Part shown: positions 61,567-64,000 of the stretch, in pieces
Numbering within the stretch: the stretch's first letter is position 1
Layout: every line of letters starts with the position of its first letter
Assembly (NCBI GenBank): GCA_038496445.1
Contig: JALMLS010000064.1
Span: 372,001 to 436,000, forward strand
Reading direction: 5' to 3'
DNA: 64,000 nucleotides
DNA from: Trichosphaerium sp. ATCC 40318
Taxonomy: Eukaryota > Discosea > Flabellinia > Trichosidae
Made by a program: the position numbers and the translations under genes
Notes under the pieces: model-generated
Told to the model about the DNA's origin: nothing
The model's database searches: none
The model's input: only the letters and a program-made list of their open reading frames with translations

Positions 61567-64000
61567 ATGGCGGAACCAAAAAAGCGCAGCAGCATCTCTA
61601 TTGCTATACCAGAGACTGATAGAAAGTCTGGAGCTAATGGAAAGCCTTTTACTGTACGTGTAGAAACATTATTCGTTGTTGAATGTAGTTGTAGGTTTTT
61701 TGTATTACCTTGAAGGTAGACGACAAGAAATGGAAGGTTTGGAAGCGGTTTTCCGATTTTGCGCAACTACATAACTGGGTACACTTGTTTAACGCACTAA
61801 CAAGCTCTGACGCCAACGTAGGTTAAAGAAAATTATCCAAATAGCGTAAAAGGTCTTGGACAGTTTCCATCCAAATTCACATGGTTTAAAAGCGCTGATT
61901 CTGTTGATGAACAACGCAAAGGAATATTACCAGACTATCTACAAAAATTGGTTAAGGTCCCAGAGCTTTACAAGGCATTCGAAGTGCAACAGTTTCTCCA
62001 AATCAAACAACACGTAAGTATAAACGCATTTGGCAAGTCCATTTCCTCTTCCAAGCAAAAAAACTAAGACAATTTTACGAGAATTAAAACCTTAACGGAT
62101 GTCTTTTTTACGTTATTTAACGTTCTATTAGATATACGGTACAATAAAATTTGGAGCACAACAAGGTCAGCTTTGGATTAAATTGATAGAATGTAAAGAA
62201 CTCACTGGTGACCCAAAACAAGGTATAATTTTGTATTTCAGTGCTTTTCTTTCTTGTTTGGAATGGAGGAAAATATCTCAAAAATTCTGTTAAAAATTGA
62301 CGTGTTTTGTAGAGTCTGTTGTCCTTCTTCAGTCTTTAGTGCCTTTAAGCTCTAATACAAAAGCACGTAAAGCCCTAGAGAGTGAGAAGTTCCCTGGCGC
62401 TATTGCTCCTGTTGTACGTGCTGAGTTTTTTGACGAAACTTTTTGTTAACAAGAACTAGTTCAATGATGAGTATATTCTATCTATTACAGATCGTACACT
62501 TCCTATCTTATTTAAAGTATTCGCTTGTCGTACATTCAAGGCAAATATTCCTCTTGGACGTACAGAATTTGATTTACATGGTTTAAAAGACCATGAACTT
62601 CAAGATCTTTGGTTCAAACTATCGGTACGTGGTTAACGCTTGTAGTAAAATTCATTGAAAGCTACACGTCATTTTGAGAATCAAAGATACTGAAATTTGC
62701 TCTTAGGATGCTACAGCTGGTAGTTTAAGGGCACTATTCCGTTTTACGCCAATGCCAGTGTCAAGTCATAGAAAAGAGCAGTCATACATCAAACTACCTA
62801 AATTCCGTCTAGTTCTAGATAGAGGAACCTTCTATCCCGGTGAGGTATGTTATTGCAAACGTTTGCTTCTATTTCTTCGTTTTTTTCTACAAAGAGCTCA
62901 AATGATTAGCTCGTCACTGGTATGGTTGTATGGAACGTTGGTAAGCCTAAAAAGGCCAGAAATGTATACGTCGAGTTTAGGGGTTATCAAAAAACATGGT
63001 GGCAAGAACACTACCAAGAGAACTACAGAGATGCAAATGGTAACATGGCTACACGTACAAAAACAGTAACCTACACGGAAACATACTACTTTTATGATGT
63101 CCGCTTGGTTCTATGGAGTGGTCAAGGCGCTGTACGTTAAAAATAATCACAAACAAGTAGTTTACGTGCTTACTTTCTGTTGTAGAAACAAATAGGCAGT
63201 GGCAGCTACGTGTGGCCATTCTCCTTCCAATTACCTCTTAATCTACCACCTACATTCAGATCTCACTCTGGGTATGCTTTCGATTACTTTTTAAACTTCA
63301 TAATCACTTTTGTGTTCTTATTTCTTTTTAGATGGAATACTTATACTTGCTGTGCACATATTGATAGACCAATGGGTATCGATAAGAAAATACACTCTGA
63401 ACTTGACATCAAAGTGAACTACCAAAGGTAACTTAATTACACCGACTTAGCCTATTTTTACATTTTGTTCGCTCTTCGTCAGTTTGTTAACTTCTTTCGT
63501 CATAGTTTCTTCCCAGAACCTCTTATTACAATGAGATCAAAACATCTTCCTTTCAGAAGTGCAGGTGAAGTTATTAACATGCAAGCATACATGTCTGATA
63601 ATGTTGCTTACATTGGGCAAAATCAAACATTGTACCTTGTCATCGATAACCACTCTTCTAAGATGGTGAAATATGCTAAAGTACATCTTCATGGATACAA
63701 AAAGTGCTATGCAAGAGGAAGACACAAGCACTTTGAATTTTCTCCATTCAGAGATACTATTAAAGGTAAACAAACTTTTTTCATTTGGTTTTTTGTTGCT
63801 CACTATTATTTTGTTTCAGCCGGATTCCCTGTTCCACCTGGTTCTCAACAATCCTTCGCTATCACGTTCCCTATCCCATTCCAATCACCTCCATCATTAT
63901 CAGCCATGAACTCCCCTCTTATTCGTATACATTATGAGCTACATGTAACTTGCGGTGTATCAGGTAAATAGCTTACTAATTATCTTATCTTTTCTTTACT
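61567..64000 (+). CDS. PX-C2-arrestin domain protein, 3' end beyond the window
   Basis: ATG at 61567 begins MAEPKKRSSISIAIPETD. A PX domain follows (WKVWKRFSDFAQLHNWVKEN, ILPDYLQKLVKVPELYKAFE, VQQFLQI), predicted to bind phosphoinositides. Then a C2-like domain (GQLWIKLIECKELTGDPKQ, FNDEYILSITDRTLPILFKV, HELQDLWFKLSD). Then arrestin N- and C-type beta sandwiches (KFRLVLDRGTFYPGE, NVYVEFRGYQKTWWQEHYQE, WPFSFQLPLNLPPTFRSHSG, SDNVAYIGQNQTLYLVIDNH, FAITFPIPFQSPP). Arrestin-like proteins adapt membrane cargo to endocytosis and ubiquitination. PX and C2 would add lipid targeting. The window ends inside the intron after HVTCGVSG, so the C-terminus is not seen. Confidence 0.87.

Overview
This is an AT-rich, intron-dense eukaryotic chromosome segment, most likely from an amoebozoan. 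Nearly every gene is cut by short spliceosomal introns, mostly about 26-75 nt. Donors are typically GTACGT, GTAAGT or GTA, a CTAAC-like branch site is often visible, and acceptors are T-rich ending in TAG. Intergenic spacers are short. The amoebozoan assignment rests on gene content: a RasGEF-cNMP-GRAM-cNMP protein of the Dictyostelium GbpD type, filamin-type repeats, arrestin fusions and a WW-MyTH4-RhoGAP protein, alongside animal-like urocanase and acid ceramidase. The species cannot be named from this sequence. All gene models were built by eye from splice signals and reading frames, so outer boundaries are firmer than some internal exon edges.

Layout, 1-20 kb: the last exon of an unknown gene; urocanate hydratase (-); a small hypothetical gene (-); a secreted-PA-domain seven-helix membrane protein (+); an NVL/Rix7-type double AAA ATPase (+); a very long nuclear-looking repeat protein with FG/Q-rich and coiled-coil parts (+); a tiny gene (+); an R3H-domain protein with polymerase-like motifs (-); and a secreted MORN-repeat protein (-).

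Layout, 20-40 kb: an F-box protein (+); a second PA-7TM protein carrying C-terminal filamin repeats (+); two small genes, one secreted; a TMEM144-like transporter (-) divergent from a TauD/TfdA-like dioxygenase (+); a PIP-box nuclear protein (+); a membrane-anchored sorbosone-dehydrogenase-like propeller (+); an EGF-type single-pass receptor (+); an acid-ceramidase-like hydrolase (+); and an intronless ankyrin-repeat gene (-).

Layout, 40-64 kb: dominated by small-GTPase signalling. It holds an aberrant Rab32-like protein (-), a GbpD-like RasGEF (-), a RalGAP beta-like protein fused to Ras-binding/ubiquitin-like domains (+), two unrecognised genes, an ARHGAP39-type WW-MyTH4-RhoGAP (+) and, running off the right edge, a PX-C2-arrestin protein (+). 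These would act on Ras, Ral/Rap, Rho and endosomal trafficking. Whether they work together cannot be read from position alone.

The most unusual items are the PA-7TM-filamin receptor pair, the R3H protein with palm-polymerase-like motifs, the RalGAP fused to three RBD/UBL-like domains, the Rab32-like protein lacking canonical P-loop and DxxGQ motifs, and at least two GC-AG introns. No tRNA, rRNA, CRISPR, transposase or viral gene was recognised.
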